From Nemertoderma westbladi (Eukaryota > Xenacoelomorpha > Nemertodermatida > Nemertodermatidae): DNA of 64,000 bases. The DNA lies in the NCBI GenBank assembly GCA_032718475.1, contig JAUCBJ010000052.1, positions 1 through 64,000 of the forward strand. Direction: 5' to 3'. Position numbers and translations under genes: made by a program. This document shows positions 1 through 11,300 of the stretch, in pieces (the stretch's first letter is position 1; every line of letters starts with the position of its first letter). The notes under the pieces were generated by a model. It did not search any database and was not told where the DNA came from. It worked only from the letters and a program-made list of their open reading frames with translations.

Positions 1-130
1 GGATGATCTAGCAAATGTCATGGGTGATAGGGAGTTGTGGCGGTGCAATTTTGTTGACAAGCCGGCACAGCATTCTTAAAAATGCAGCTGCAATGCAGCA
101 TGCCGATCCTAGTAGTAGTAGTATTTGTTT
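1..130 (+). mobile_element. RTE-like LINE copy A, 3' end only
   Basis: The last coding stretch and 3' tail of the non-LTR element found five more times in this window. The sequence matches the ends of the copies at 12.6-14.9, 40.6-42.6 and 55.0-55.6 kb up to the common terminus gccgatcctagt, and ends in an (AGT)n run instead of poly(A). Short 3' UTRs with microsatellite tails are typical of RTE-type elements; the clade name is an inference from this and from the RT protein. The rest of the copy lies before the window. Confidence 0.85.
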
Positions 131-189
131 TCATTTCTTGTGGGACTCTTGTTGTTCGGTACATGTCTTCTATGTTCAGATGGAATATA

Positions 190-766
190 TGAATATATAT
201 GGAATAATATAATATGGAATATGTACAATATCACTTTCAACAAGTCCCCTTACATAGTGATATTTGATGTCAATATGCTTTGTTTTCTTTCTAACACTGG
301 GATGGTTACTTAGAGATATCGCAGATTGATTGTCTTCAAAGATGGTAACTGGTTCTTTGACATCATAAACAAACTCCTTCAACATTAAATGCAAATCTAA
401 TGCTTCTTGGCAAGCAACACTTAGAGCTACATATTCCGCTTTGGCAGTGGACAGAGCAACACAATTTTGCTTCTGGGAACACCACGATACCACTACACCA
501 CACTCTGTTAATTTAAAACAATACCCCGAGGTTGATTTCTTATCTGAGGTATCTCTGGCCCAATCAGCATCACTGTACCCAAGCAGTCGTAGATCTTGAG
601 TATTCCTCGGGTATGTCAGTTTATAATCGATAGTCCCCTTCAAGAAACGTAAACAAACAACGCTTCTCGCAGCAACCATGTGTTCCTTGGTAGGATTTGA
701 AAGGAAACGCGATGCGGGACCGGGAAGGTTCAAATTATAACTGGATTTAGAATTCTTTCGGTACAT
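190..766 (-). pseudogene. Ty1/copia RNase H fragment
   Basis: The minus-strand frame carries the copia RNase H signature: GYSDADWARD, KSTSGYCF, VVVSWCSQKQ, KAEYVALS, EDNQSAISLS and TKHIDIKYHYVR, in the family's order. In a complete element this domain hydrolyses the RNA of the RNA/DNA hybrid during reverse transcription. Only this C-terminal domain is left: no upstream RT, integrase or LTR is recognisable, and the start at 766 is merely where the open frame begins. It is probably a dead fragment. Its 3' side lies close to the tail of the RTE-like copy A. Confidence 0.85.
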
Positions 767-769
767 TTT

Positions 770-1200
770 TCTCAGTTATAGACTTGAAAATTTTTCACTA
801 GGATCATTTTTTACCGTAGAATAAGGTAGACCAATTAGTTTTTTTTATATTATGTATGCATAAGCACCAAATTTTGATTTTAATGTTTGTGACATTAATT
901 ATTTGGCTAATTTTTTTGAAAATTTGGTCCATTTTTCAAAAAATAAGTTAAATATATGAAAAAAAAATTGAAATTCAAAAAACTAATTGGTTTACCTGAA
1001 AGAAAGCCCGTTAAATACCGGTTAGAATCCAAGAACAGTCGGCCTATAAAGTAATCTGATGCGTTCTAAAATGGCACCGATGCTTAATAGTAGTTTGTAT
1101 GGAAAAAATGCCTGTACTACTTACTCCCCTTAAATTAGCGACCAATTCACAGTTTCTCCAAATATAGACTCATATTCGATTGGATCCCTGCAAAGGTGTA
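770..1200. other. AT-rich spacer
   Basis: No coding frame, RNA or recognisable repeat end is seen. Poly(T)/poly(A) stretches dominate. Confidence 0.5.
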
Positions 1201-1204
1201 GTGT

Positions 1205-1732
1205 TTGTGGGGCGAGCCACGAAGTTGGCGGAGCCTTAGCGAATTGACACTGTTAGGGGGTGGGTCAATTTATGCAAATAGTTGTCGTCGTCGTCGTCGT
1301 CGTCGTTGTCGTCGTCGTCGTCGTCGTCGTTGTCGTCGTCGTTACGATTTTGACATGCTAATAACTTTGTCGGATTTAAAGCTGCCAAGTTGAAAATTTG
1401 TAGGTATCAATATGAGCAAAAGTTGAGATTTTTGAGAGACTTTCAGACACCATCAGTGCAATGGTCTCCCGCTAGAGGGCCACATGTCTAAACATTAAAT
1501 TCCCTCCCATTTCTTTGCTTTTAATCCGTTTAAGCTGAAACTTGGCAGATATGTATTAGACCATTAGCTGTGACTTTCAAAGGAGGCGAATCCATCTGCA
1601 GTTCTCCAGTCTGCCGCTAGAGGGCCAACGTGACAACGACAACTATTTGCATAAATTGACCCACCCCCTAACAGTGTCAATTCGCTAAGGCTTCGCCAAC
1701 TTCGTGCTGCGCGAAGTCCCCACTTCGTGTAC
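1205..1732. mobile_element. Foldback/MITE-like element 1
   Basis: About 84 bp at 1207-1290 reappear as an inverted copy at 1636-1732, sharing for example gaattgacactgttagggg and its complement. A (CGT)n tract and two copies of a ccgctagagggcc motif lie inside. No transposase is encoded, so this looks like a non-autonomous foldback element. The interior resembles that of the foldback element at 51.3-51.9 kb (Ctagaggg motif; a phrase like gtttaagctgaaactt), which suggests a common family. No target-site duplication was identified. Confidence 0.75.
1283..1342 (+). repeat. (CGT)n microsatellite
   Basis: Nearly uninterrupted gtc/cgt triplets with two t substitutions, inside foldback element 1. 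The arginine-rich frame that spans it is a by-product of the repeat. Confidence 0.95.
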
Positions 1733-2123
1733 TCCTTATGTATCGGATATTTAACTGTGCGGACAATAAAGCGCTAACAAACGGAGTTCAAAAGATACAT
1801 TTTAATATGTATTTTAGCGAGGCGCATCTTTTAAACTTGTGTCATATTTGATATTTATGTCGTTCCTGATTTGTAATTAAATCGATATGTAATTGTAATA
1901 GTTCCATACTGGTACCCATTCCTCAAAAATAGTAAATGTAGCAGGGCGTTGAAATAATTAAATTCCGAAAAAATCTTTCGAGATAAATAGCTTTTATGAT
2001 AACTCAAAACTAAAATTGCTATTGCTAATTTATTTTTTTAGATTTAGAAACTATGCTTAATTTTACTTGCGTATTTTGAAAATATTTACAGTTTGTAATA
2101 ATATATTGAAATGATTTTCTAAC

Positions 2124-2293
2124 TTTTTCGACTCTTCAATGAAATCCCAGAGTATCAGTACATGGCTGTCCCGGTCTGGTCTGCCCTGTTCGTGGTGGAC
2201 TCCCAAGGCATGTAGCACTTCGTGTACAGCAGTTCCAAAGCTATGGCAACCGTCACCAAGCGATATTTCTTGACGCCCGCCAATTTTACCCAC
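2124..2293 (-). CDS. Astacin gene B, zinc-site exon
   Basis: Encodes the catalytic centre of an astacin (M12A) metalloendopeptidase, a secreted zinc protease. The exon has [12 protein letters not shown] followed by [19 protein letters not shown], which contains the full astacin signature HExxHxxGxxHExxRxDRD: three zinc-binding histidines and the catalytic glutamate. The acceptor is tccttag/GTG (AG at 2295-2294). It follows in phase 0 from the exon at 7296-7129. The donor used here is GTTAGA at 2123, a weak site; it gives phase 2, which matches the acceptor phase of the paralogous last exon at 63099. A later donor (GTAAAT near 2087) is possible. The next exon, with the Met-turn, is not found in bases 1-2060 and must lie outside the window. 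Confidence 0.92.
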
Positions 2294-2340
2294 CTAAGGA
2301 TACCGATAATAAATTTTGTAATTTAGAATATTGCTGAAGT

Positions 2341-3164
2341 TAAATGATACCGGTAATAAACTGCACGAAAGCTAAGCCTACTGTACTGTATATTCTATAA
2401 GAAAATATTTGACAATTTTGTCGCCGTAAAAGGGGTAGGACTAGAGCAAAAATAATTAATTTGTAAAAATATGGTTGCGTTTCGGTGTCTTGGACCAGTA
2501 CCTGGACTGTACCATGGACGCGCTAATACTCGACAACATCGTCAGCTGGACAGGGAAATAGGGATTAGGGGATTAGGGGATTAGCTGGATAGGAAATTAG
2601 CCCTAGGGGCAGAGAAGTAATTTGGGCTTAATGTCCTGATTCTATATTTTTTTGTAGTTTAAGGGGTGAAAGACTCTTGTGTTTACCTTTAAGTTAATAT
2701 ATAACAACCCCCTGTTAGACAGTATGTCGGTACATTCAATTATCACATATGAAGTAAAGAGCAGAATTCAGATATCACTGCATATTGTCAAATCAATTTT
2801 TGTACTGTGTGTTTGCCCTAGCAATCTACCAGTTTTCCATTGGTAACATGTTTACTTACCATAGGCCTATAGGGTGCCAATGTTATGTTGTTGACGTCTG
2901 TTTGGGCTAGGGGGTAACTGAGTTGATGGTGCGATTAATTTAGGTCATTGGTGCAATATAGATAGCTAGGCTTGGCTAATTCCTTGTCCAGCTGACGATG
3001 GTGTCGAGGATTAGCGCGTACTGGTCCGAGACACCGAAACGCAACCATATTTTTCACAAATTATTTATTTTTGCCCTAGTCCTACCCCTTTCACGGCGAC
3101 AAAATTGTCATATATTTTCTTATAGAATATAGGCTTTCGTGCAGTTTATTACCGGTATCATTTA
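2341..3164. mobile_element. Foldback element 2 with long inverted arms
   Basis: The arm at 2341-2557 is repeated inverted at 2982-3164, giving about 180-215 bp arms around a 425-bp centre. Each arm, read outward, contains ctgacgatg, a GGTGTC/GACACC-type stem and ccgaaacgc, which resembles part of a hammerhead core but lacks the cleavage-site side. No open frame is present. It lies in the 4.8-kb intron of astacin gene B. Confidence 0.75.
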
Positions 3165-3320
3165 TTGTATGGCGGTTAGGTTTTAGGGTTAGAGTTGCGA
3201 TACATACCTGTATGTGGAGCATGTTATTATGTTATTATGTTATTTTTGTTTGTGTTATTTGTTTGTTTTGTTTGTGTCCTTTGATGACTCTAGGGGCTGA
3301 GAAGTAATTTGGGCTTAATG

Positions 3321-5022
3321 CCAGTAGTTCCCAGAAAGGGCAACTTGACACTTCAGATCTTTTCGTGGAATCTCGTTGATCACGATTGTCACAAAGTTAT
3401 AATATAATTATGTTACACCGCATCCTGCCTTCAGCATGCTCCAGGACTTCACACCCGCCGAACTTCAAAGAAGCATTAAAAGTATGTCCAATCAGAAACG
3501 AGTGGATCAGATGAAATCCTTGCAGAGGTATGGAAAAGAGAAGTGCTAAACAGACCAGATTTGATGTTTGCAACCGGATGCTCAAAGGGTAAAGGCCACC
3601 ACCAATTTGGACTAAAAGTCAACTAAAGCCTCTCCCTAAGAAAGGATACTTGGGTATACCAACAAACTATTGTGGGATCTGTCTGCTTGTCGTAGCTGCC
3701 AAAATATACAACAAAATTAAACTATATAGAATTAGGCCTCACATAGAAAAACTGCTGCATAAGAGCCAAAATGGATTTCGACCAAATAGATCAACAATAG
3801 GCCTACTGTAGCTCAGGTACTTGTTCTGTGCTACCCTACGACAACTGATTGAGGGAATTAATTCAAAGAATCTATCTCACCGCAGTCCTAACATTTGTTC
3901 AAAAGAACAGAAAACATTCGACTCCATCCATAGAGGTAAAATGCAGGAAATCCTACAAAAATAGAGGGGGGGGGGGGGGGGGGGGGGGGGGGCTGGATGC
4001 AATACAAATTAATCCCTCTCCAGGGCAAATTGGATGCAAATAACCGCTGCTTACGATCAAAAATAAAACTGTAATCTGTTCTATTGTGTTTAGTTTATTG
4101 TTTTGGTTAAAATAACGTTCCACTGTAACCTGCTGCTATCCCTAAATTGAGAATTTAACATTGGGGCGGGATAATAATTCGCCAAAGCGGGCTTTGCATC
4201 CAGTTTCTCCCCCTGTCTCAAATCATAAGATCTTATGGAATACCATAAGTAATTGTCGCTGGCATTGGATTGTTATATTGTGACACAGAAGCTCAGGTAC
4301 TACTCCCACCAAATGATGAAACTGAGTTCTTCTCAATCCTAACTGGGGTACTGCAAGGTGACACATTTGCGCCAGTACTATTCGTAATTGTACTGTCATT
4401 GTACACCGACTTTGCGGATGACATCGCCCTGCTCTTTAATGAAATGTCAGCTTCTACTGAATAAAGTGGAGTGGGCTGTTAAGGAGGTTAGATTGCATAT
4501 AAATGTAAAAGTTGATAACAAACGATAATAATTATCAACTAAGAAAAGTTGACGACTTTCAGTACTTTGGGTCATGTGGATAGAAGAGATATAAGTTAGG
4601 AAAGCAAAGGCACGGGTGGCTCTATCAAAAATGACTATCTGGATAACCATCTGGAAATCAGACCAGACCTTTCCAGGTACCAGAAGATTAAGTTCTTTCG
4701 AGACACAGTGGAAAGTTTACTTTTATACGGCAATACGGTGAAACCTGGACACTGATGAAATCACTCTAACAACGATTTGATGGAACTCAGATTAAGATTC
4801 AGTGGGCACTGCTGGATAAGTAAACATGAGGTCATACCAGATCTACTTCTCTGTCAGTCAACCAACACAAGGAAAGCGTAGCCGTGGACGACCGGCTATG
4901 ACATATTAGACCAGCTGGAAAGAAACACTGAACTTGAGAGAAACGAAACTATGGGGAATCGGGAAGCTGGAATGATCTCATTTCCACTGTCCGAGTTCAC
5001 ACGATCTAGTAGTAGTAGTAAC
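3321..5022 (+). pseudogene. Decayed RTE-like LINE relative
   Basis: Scattered frames match the RT of the young RTE-like copies. 3325-3412 resembles the segment encoding the VPVPKKGNL region. 3655-3800 encodes NYCGICLLVVAAKIYNKI and SQNGFRPNRST. 4330-4440 encodes GVLQGDTFAPVLFVIV and a DFADD core motif. The 3' end is gatctagtagtagtagta, the same tail type as the young copies. Many stops and frameshifts show that it is old. A 27-bp G run (3966-3992) and unrelated sequence interrupt it. Confidence 0.75.
3966..3992 (+). repeat. G27 homopolymer
   Basis: Uninterrupted run of G inside the decayed LINE. The exact length is likely to be uncertain in any assembly. Confidence 0.9.
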
Positions 5023-7104
5023 TAATAACTAAATAAAATTATATTTTTTATAAATATATATCAATACAGTTCTATATAGGGTTGGTTAGCGAAAAACTTG
5101 TTGGGCTAGAAACAATTTAATAAAGGGTAGCAAGGTGCCCTGAATCGAGTGGCGGGGTGTGCTTTTTGTAAAAACGCGAGGAAACGTTCGAAATTGCGAG
5201 ATTAATTATGCGCGGAAAGCCAATTTTGAAAATCGACTGTGATTGGCTGTTACAGATTTGACGTCACTACGCAGTGCTCCGTTAAATTTTTATCTTGGTT
5301 TCTATGGACAGCGATTTTCTATCCATTTAAATACACATTTAATCTCAATCATTTCAAAAGTGGCTTATCTATTGAAAGCGGAAAGTCTGGCGCATCTTTT
5401 GACACTATAAGTAATTCAATTCATGTTGAAGAACATTGATAAAAATGCTGTTCACAATTGTAAGCCTTGATTCAAATGTTTCCAGCCCAACAATTTTTTC
5501 GTGCACCCTATTGTAACACAATTTGCATTAACCCTATTAGTACCGGGCTATAAAATGTTGTACAAATACCGGGGGGGGGGGGGGGGGGTCATATTGACCC
5601 CCCCCCCTCTAAAATCCACAATTGTTTACGAAAACGACTGATTTTCTGTTTGTGCGTAGGTATCACTAGTCTGGATCCGACCGAAAAAAAAAATTTTCGA
5701 AAAAATGTACTGGGGTGGTTATATTGCAGCACCAAATAGTACAATAGTAGTAGTGCACAATTTTCACAAAATTTGAAAGTTACTTTTTTCGGCTAATTGA
5801 TTTTCAATACAGGTTTTCTGGGGCGCAAAATACATTGGAAAATATTTAAAAATGATATGATTACTATAAATGACTGTCCTCTCTGAGTAGGAAAAAAATG
5901 AAAAAAACAAGTAACCAGCACTTTTCAGTTAGAACACAAAATTTTTAATTCACTTATACGATGCTATAAATTGACATTTTCAGGTTTTCTAGGGCGCTGA
6001 TTCTAATGGAATTCATTTCTAATATGCCAGATCATTGCTACGTGTATTTTTCGGCGTAATTTGGAAAATTTTGGTGCTAGCACCAAATTTCGTACCCATC
6101 ACCAAAAAGTACAAGTTTACGATGTCCAGTGCTGTTTTTATTGATTCCATCGGATTCAGGACCCTCATAAACCCGTATAACGCAAGAAACAAGATGATTC
6201 TATCTACTGATCAATTTGCTTATTTTCCAAAATTTGGTGCTGGAACAACAATTTTCACCCACCGGCGAAAAATACAAGTTTGAAAACTCTTATGAAATTT
6301 TTAGTGGTTGCATTGAATTCAGAACCCTTACAAACCCGTATAACGCAAGAAACAAGGTGACACAATCAATTTATATATTTGATGGTTTTCAAAATTTGGT
6401 GCTAGCACCACTTTTTGCACCCACTTCCGAAAATTACAAGTTTGAGATGTCTAGTTCGATAATTATATATTCCATTGAATGCAGAACAGCCATAAACCTC
6501 TAAAACGCAAGAAATAAATTGTCACAAGCAATGTTATCTATAAATTGATTTTCAAAATTTTGTGCTAGAACCAAAATTTGCACACAGCACCGAAAAATAC
6601 AAGTTTGATACGCATAGTGCAACTCGTATATATTCCATCGAAACCAGAACCCCAAAAAACCCCAATTGCGTAAAAAACAAGTTTCAAACAATCAATTTAC
6701 AAAATTGACATATTTCAAAATTTGGTGCTGGCACCAAAATTTGGCACCCACCGAAAAAAACAAGTTTGAAATTTCTAAATCGATTTATATGAATTCTATC
6801 CAATTGCTAACACCAAGAAACCGGTGTAAATCAAAAATAGAGATGTTACAATTCATATTTAATGAAATTTAATTTTCAAAAAACGTCTCAAAAAAAGTGT
6901 CAACAGTAGGGTTACAAAATGGTGCTGTAACTCGAAAACTACCCAATATTTTTGAAAACGGTTTTCACTATTAGGAAGACAATAGATTTTTAGGAAAAGT
7001 CATAAAATTTTAGATTCCCAACTGCGTTTGTTTCAGAATTATAATAAAAAAACCACAGGGGGGGGGGGGGGTCATATTGACTCCCCCGGGTTTAATAGGG
7101 TTAA
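4791..7104. repeat. Segment duplicated in inverted orientation at 44.6-47.0 kb
   Basis: From attaagattcagtgggc (4791) to the TTAA at 7101-7104 the sequence is repeated as the reverse complement at 44643-46999. The homology begins abruptly inside the decayed LINE and ends exactly at the TTAA that borders a piggyBac-like element. The two copies differ by scattered substitutions and small indels, so this is not a recent assembly duplicate. Confidence 0.85.
5532..7100. mobile_element. Non-autonomous piggyBac-like element, copy 1
   Basis: Flanked by TTAA on both sides (5528-5531 and 7101-7104) and starting/ending with inverted CCCTATTA / TAATAGGG. TTAA targets and CCCT-type termini are hallmarks of the piggyBac superfamily. 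Just inside each end is a G-run hairpin of the form GGGGGGTCATATTGACCCCC. The interior holds about five diverged units of about 165 bp, each with the palindrome tttggtgctagcaccaaa and an aacgcaagaaacaag phrase. The open frames over these units are not conserved and no transposase is present, so movement would need a transposase from elsewhere. Confidence 0.75.
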
Positions 7105-7128
7105 GATCGCATTATAATGTTAACTTAC

Positions 7129-7296
7129 CGATGACCAACAGCCACTGCCGAGGATAAATTCGATGTAATTTTGTTCGGTTGTACGTGGGACCAATCGGAT
7201 GCAAGTATTTATTTGAAACCAAAGTCTGGCAAACTCAACGGCGAAAACAAGATCACTGTTTGCTGTTGATCCGTAGGTAAATGGTACAACCCAATT
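7129..7296 (-). CDS. Astacin gene B, N-terminal catalytic exon
   Basis: Encodes 56 codons of the N-terminal half of the astacin protease domain. It begins NWVVPFTYGSTANSD, includes TCIRLVPRTTEQNYIEF, and ends GSGCWSS. The cysteine of TCIR and the one of GCWSS occupy the conserved disulphide positions of astacins. The acceptor is tgattccag/AAT (AG at 7298-7297) and the donor is TCG/GTAAGT (7128); both are strong and the exon is phase 0 at both ends. It joins in frame to the zinc-site exon at 2293 so that WSS is followed by VGKIGG, the normal family order. The piggyBac-like element ends only 24 bp from the donor. Confidence 0.95.
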
Positions 7297-7304
7297 CTGG
7301 AATC

Positions 7305-7605
7305 AAATATTAAATAAATGAGGAACAATTCTAGAAAGAATCTTGAATTTACTATTAAAATTAACGTAATTAACCGCTCAGTCCATGAGAGTTAATGTTT
7401 TGTAAATTAAATATACAACTCTTTTAAAATTATAAATTTCCAGCATCCAGCCTTTTAAATATAATATTTAATTTACCGCTGGCTTTATATAATATTGAGT
7501 GAACCTAATTAAGCCTGTACGTTTCGCCAATAAATGTCTACAGTTGATAACAATAACAACAAATTTGTAAATTATAATTACATTTACACGAAATTGTAAA
7601 AAAAA
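7305..7605. other. Intron of astacin gene B
   Basis: AT-rich sequence between two well-defined exons; nothing else is recognised. Confidence 0.8.
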
Positions 7606-7610
7606 CTGAC

Positions 7611-7724
7611 CCCACTTTCATCTTTGTAAACCATCCAACGACCATTCAAGTAGCTGCTGGTCCCTCGATTATTAATGAGCTCGGTAATAATTTTTTTGGT
7701 TTCTGGTGTCAGTTTTATATCGCC
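7611..7724 (-). CDS. Astacin gene B, propeptide exon
   Basis: Thirty-eight codons starting GDIKLTPETKKIITELINN and continuing with SSYLNGRWMVYKDESG. Astacins are made as zymogens in which an F/Y-x-G-D motif places its aspartate on the catalytic zinc. Here G-D is the first pair of residues and the Y-E before it is supplied by the end of the antistasin exon at 31004. Acceptor ttatattatag/GGC (AG at 7726-7725) and donor GGG/GTCAGT (7610) give phase 0 at both ends. The exon is followed by a short intron to 7296. The upstream intron is about 23 kb. Confidence 0.85.
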
Positions 7725-7729
7725 CTATA

Positions 7730-8160
7730 ATATAAGAGATATATCAGTGCTTACCTGTTTGGCTACCAACTATACAGGAAATGTGAATTATTGTTGAATA
7801 TTATAGTTGAATTAATTCTGTACGTACTACTTGTATGCAGGGCCCACTTTACATTTACCATGTATACTGTAGGAATTGTTCAATATATCTTAATCTTATC
7901 TTATCTTATCAAATATCAATCATGATGAATGAAATATCTATCAATCAGTATGATGATAGTTAGACAACTTGTCATACATACTGCTGACAGAGCCGGATTT
8001 TTAATTTCTGAACTATTTCGATATAAAAAGACCTTAAAAATCTGAATAATAATAATAATAATTAAGCAGTTATTATTAGAGCGCCCTAACTCCAGGAAAT
8101 CAGGTTCGAAGGCGCTGGGTGAGGGAGATTATAGCTGAGTGTTACTGAATAGTTAGTGGA
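7730..8160. other. Intron sequence with simple repeats
   Basis: Includes (aat)n near 8048-8063 and an atcttatcttatct stretch near 7890-7910. No gene is seen. Confidence 0.6.
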
Positions 8161-8164
8161 ATAG

Positions 8165-8300
8165 TTAATTTTTTAGACCACGCTGGAAAGTATTGAGATC
8201 GGCTGCAGTTCTGCGGGATGGTGGTAAGCTATTAATAACGATAGGTGCTGAGTAAGAGAAGAAGGAGCGAGTGCCAAAGGATACTAGGTTGTAATGGGGT
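8165..8300 (-). pseudogene. C-terminal tail of a CR1/L2-like LINE, source of the satellite
   Basis: The minus-strand frame ends SFFSYSAPIVINSLPP, then RTAADLNTFQRGLKN and TAA at 8165. This resembles the extreme C-terminus of CR1/L2-type LINE polyproteins, which typically read R-S-F-S-x-x-A-P-x-x-W-N-S-L-P followed by a leucine/phenylalanine-rich tail. The LVSFGTRSFFSYSAPIV part is the 73-bp satellite monomer; the SLPP-to-stop part occurs only here. This is therefore the boundary at which a LINE fragment passes into the tandem array. Confidence 0.7.
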
Positions 8301-11300
8301 ATTTTTATTAAAAATGACGGGTGCTGAGTAAGAGAAGGAGCGAGTGCCAAAGGATACTAGGTTGTAATGGGGTATTTTTATTTAAAACGATAGGTGCTGA
8401 GTAAGAGAAGAAGGAGCGAGTGCCAAAGGATACTAGGTTGTAATGGGGTATTTTTATTAAAAACGACAGGTGCTGAGTAAGAGAAGGAGCGAGCGCCAAA
8501 GGATACTAGGTTGTAACGGGGTATTTTTATTAAAAACGACAGGTGCTGAGTAAGAGAAGGAGCGAGCGCCAAAGGATACTAGGTTGTAATGGGGTATTTC
8601 TATTAAAAACGACAGGTGCTGAGTAAGAGAAGGATCGAGCGCCAAAGGATACTAGGTTGTAATGGGGTGTTTTTATTAAAAACGACGGGTGCTGAGTAAG
8701 AGAAGGATCGAGCGCCAAAGGATACTAGGTTGTAACGGGGTATTTTTATTAAAAACGACAGGTGCTGAGTAAGAGAAGGAGCGAGCGCCAAAGGATACTA
8801 GGTTGTAACGGGGTATTTTTATTAAAAACGACAGGTGCTGAGTAAGAGAAGGAGCGAGCGCCAAAGGATACTAGGTTGTAACGGGGTATTTTTATTAAAA
8901 ACGATAGGTGTTGAGTAAGAGAAGGAGCGAGTACCAAAGGATAATAGGTTGTAATGGGGTATTTCTATTAAAAACGACAGGTGCTGAGTAAGAGAAGGAG
9001 CGAGCGCCAAAGGATACTAGGTTGTAACGGGGTATTTTTATTAAAAACGATAGGTGTTGAGTAAGAGAAGGAGCGAGTACCAAAGGATAATAGGTTGTAA
9101 TGGGGTATTTCTATTAAAAACGACAGGAGCTGAGTAAGAGAAGGATCGAGCGCCAAAGGATACTAGGTTGTAATGGGGTATTTCTATTAAAAACGACAGG
9201 AGCTGAGTAAGAGAAGGAGCGAGCGCCAAAGGATACTAGGTTGTAATGGGGTGTTTTTATTAAAAACGACGGGTGCTGAGTAAGAGAAGGATCGAGCGCC
9301 AAAGGATACTAGGTTGTAATGGGGTATTTCTATTAAAAACGACAGGAGCTGAGTAAGAGAAGGAGCGAGCGCCAAAGGATACTAGGTTGTAATGGGGTGT
9401 TTTTATTAAAAACGACGGGTGCTGAGTAAGAGAAGGATCGAGCGCCAAAGGATACTAGGTTGTAATGGGGTATTTCTATTAAAAACAACAGGTGCTGAGT
9501 AAGAGAAGGAGCGAGCGCCAAAGGATACTAGGTTGTAACGGGGTATTTTTATTAAAAACGACAGGAGCTGAGTAAGAGAAGGAGCGAGCGCCAAAGGATA
9601 CTAGGTTGTAATGGGGTGTTTTTATTAAAAACGACGGGTGCTGAGTAAGAGAAGGATCGAGCGCCAAAGGATACTAGGTTGTAATGGGGTATTTCTATTA
9701 AAAACGACAGGTGCTGAGTAAGAGAAGGATCGAGCGCCAAAGGATACTAGGTTGTAATGGGGTATTTCTATTAAAAACGACAGGTGCTGAGTAAGAGAAG
9801 GATCGAGTGCCAAAGGATACTAGGTTGTAATGGGGTGTTTTTATTAAAAACGACGGGTGCTGAGTAAGAGAAGGATCGAGCGCCAAAGGATACTAGGTTG
9901 TAATTGGGTATTTCTATTAAAAACGACAGGTGCTGAGTAAGAGAAGGATCGAGCGCCAAAGGATACTAGGTTGTAATGGGGTGTTTTTATTAAAAACGAC
10001 GGGTGCTGAGTAAGAGAAGGATCGAGCGCCAAAGGATACTAGGTTGTAATGGGGTATTTCTATTAAAAACGACAGGAGCTGAGTAAGAGAAGGAGCGAGC
10101 ACCAAAGGATACTAGGTTGTAATGGGGTATTTCTATTAAAAACGACAGGAGCTGAGTAAGAGAAGGAGCGAGCGCCAAAGGATACTAGGTTGTAATGGGG
10201 TGTTTTTATTAAAAACGACGGGTGCTGAGTAAGAGAAGGATCGAGCGCCAAAGGATACTAGGTTGTAATGGGGTATTTCTATTAAAAACGACAGGTGCTG
10301 AGTAAGAGAAGGATCGAGCGCCAAACGATACTAGGTTGTAACGGGGTATTTTTATTAAAAACGACGGGTGCTGAGTAAGAGAAGGATCGAGCGCCAAAGG
10401 ATACTAGGTTGTAATGGGGTATTTCTATTAAAAACGACGGGTGCTGAGTAAGAGAAGGATCGAGCGCCAAAGGATACTAGGTTGTAATGGGGTATTTCTA
10501 TTAAAAACGACAGGTGCTGAATAAGAGAAGGATGGAGCGCCAAAGGATACTAGGTTGTAATGGGGTATTTCTATTAAATACGACAGGTGCTGAGTAAGAG
10601 AAGGAGCGAGCGCCAAAGGATACTAGGTTGTAACGGGGTATTTTTATTAAAAACGACAGGTGCTGAGTAAGAGAAGGAGCGAGCGCCAAAGGATACTAGG
10701 TTGTAACGGGGTATTTTTATTAAAAACGATAGGTGTTGAGTAAGAGAAGGATCGAGCGCCAAAGGATACTAGGTTGTAATGGGGTATTTCTATTAAAAAC
10801 GACAGGAGCTGAGTAAGAGAAGGAGCAAGCGCCAAAGGATACTAGGTTGTAATGGGGTATTTTTATTAAAAACGACGGGTGCTGAGTAAGAGAAGGATCG
10901 AGTGCCAAAGGATACTAGGTTGTAATGGGGTATTTCTATTAAAAACGACGGGTGCTGAGTAAGAGAAGGATCGAGCGCCAAAGGATACTAGGTTGTAATG
11001 GGGTATTTCTATTAAAAACGACGGGTGCTGAGTAAGAGAAGGATCGAGCGCCAAAGGATACTAGGTTGTAATGGGGTATTTCTATTAAAAACGACAGGTG
11101 CTGAATAAGAGAAGGATGGAGCGCCAAAGGATACTAGGTTGTAATGGGGTATTTCTATTAAAAACGACAGGTGCTGAGTAAGAGAAGGAGCGAGCGCCAA
11201 AGGATACTAGGTTGTAACGGGGTATTTTTATTAAAAACGACAGGTGCTGAGTAAGAGAAGGAGCGAGCGCCAAAGGATACTAGGTTGTAATGGGGTATTT

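Noticed and set aside
1205-1393. Arginine-rich small ORF
   Set aside because: It is a translation of the (CGT)n microsatellite.
6035-6872. Tandem ORFs in the piggyBac-like element as a repeat protein
   Set aside because: Frames are short, shift between units and are not preserved in the second copy.
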